From Thermococci archaeon (GTDB lineage Archaea > Methanobacteriota_B > Thermococci > Methanofastidiosales > B48-G16), in assembly GCA_003660605.1 (NCBI GenBank), contig QMUN01000062.1, positions 1 through 5,576 on the forward strand: DNA of 5,576 nucleotides. The letters are read 5' to 3'. The position numbers were made by a program, and so were the translations under genes. The notes under the pieces are model-generated. The model was not told where the DNA came from. It worked only from the letters and a program-made list of their open reading frames with translations, and made no database searches. Of the stretch, positions 5,474 to 5,576 are shown piece by piece (the stretch's first letter is position 1; every line of letters starts with the position of its first letter).

Positions 5474-5576
5474 TCACAGTTTCAAACTCTCATCTCTTTC
5501 CAATACTTTTTTTGCAATAAAGATCGCTATCATAGCTGATACAAGATAGATAATGAAATATTTGAGTATGGATATA
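5474..5576 (-). CDS. C-terminal end of an unidentified membrane protein
   Basis: An open frame enters from the right edge and ends at TGA (5474-5476). The 33 visible residues comprise one strong hydrophobic helix, ILKYFIIYLVSAMIAIFIA, followed by a charged tail KKVLERDESLKL. The other two minus-strand frames read poorly here, and the stop falls four bases before the DUF763 ATG, as expected for an operon junction. The basic residues after the helix suggest the C-terminus lies in the cytoplasm. Too little is visible to name a family. It could be a single-anchor protein or the last helix of a transporter. Confidence 0.65.
   Translation of the reverse strand, partial: ISILKYFIIYLVSAMIAIFIAKKVLERDESLKL

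Overview
The window looks like a compact, AT-rich stretch of an archaeal chromosome, most likely from an anaerobic, methanogen-like euryarchaeal lineage. Four things point that way. TTTAAATA-type TATA boxes lie about 25-33 bases before start codons. At least two genes look leaderless. Ribosome sites are of the GGTGA(T) kind. The gene content (DUF763, DUF3795, a COG0075 aminotransferase, a GPR1/FUN34/YaaH transporter) also fits. The lineage assignment is inference; there is no rRNA or other marker gene in the window.

Layout, left to right. Bases 1-56 (minus) hold the first 18 complete codons of an acetate/succinate-type transporter. It starts directly after the stop codon of a PLP-dependent class V aminotransferase (57-1205, minus), which has its own TATA box at 1235-1242. 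Next is a short DUF3795 protein (1294-1509, minus) that lacks the usual C-terminal half. A 109-base divergent promoter region (1510-1618) with one near-palindromic TATA element separates it from an EamA/DMT-family membrane transporter (1619-2533, plus), the only plus-strand gene. A 64-base convergent gap follows. Then come a membrane-anchored SagB-type nitroreductase (2598-3302, minus) and, overlapping its start by the ATGA arrangement, an alpha/alpha-toroid (squalene-cyclase/prenyltransferase-like) protein (3299-4315, minus). Right of these lies a complete DUF763 protein (4372-5469, minus). Four bases upstream of it is the C-terminal end of an otherwise unseen membrane protein (5474-5576, minus).

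By spacing and promoters the minus strand divides into four units: (membrane protein)-DUF763; toroid-nitroreductase; DUF3795 alone; aminotransferase-transporter. The first and last run beyond the window. The best leads for new biology are the translationally coupled toroid plus anchored flavoenzyme, and DUF763, a well-conserved family of unknown function with a helix-hairpin-helix-like motif. I see no tRNA, rRNA, CRISPR array, insertion sequence, phage gene or clear sign of recent transfer. No gene-free stretch exceeds 300 bases.
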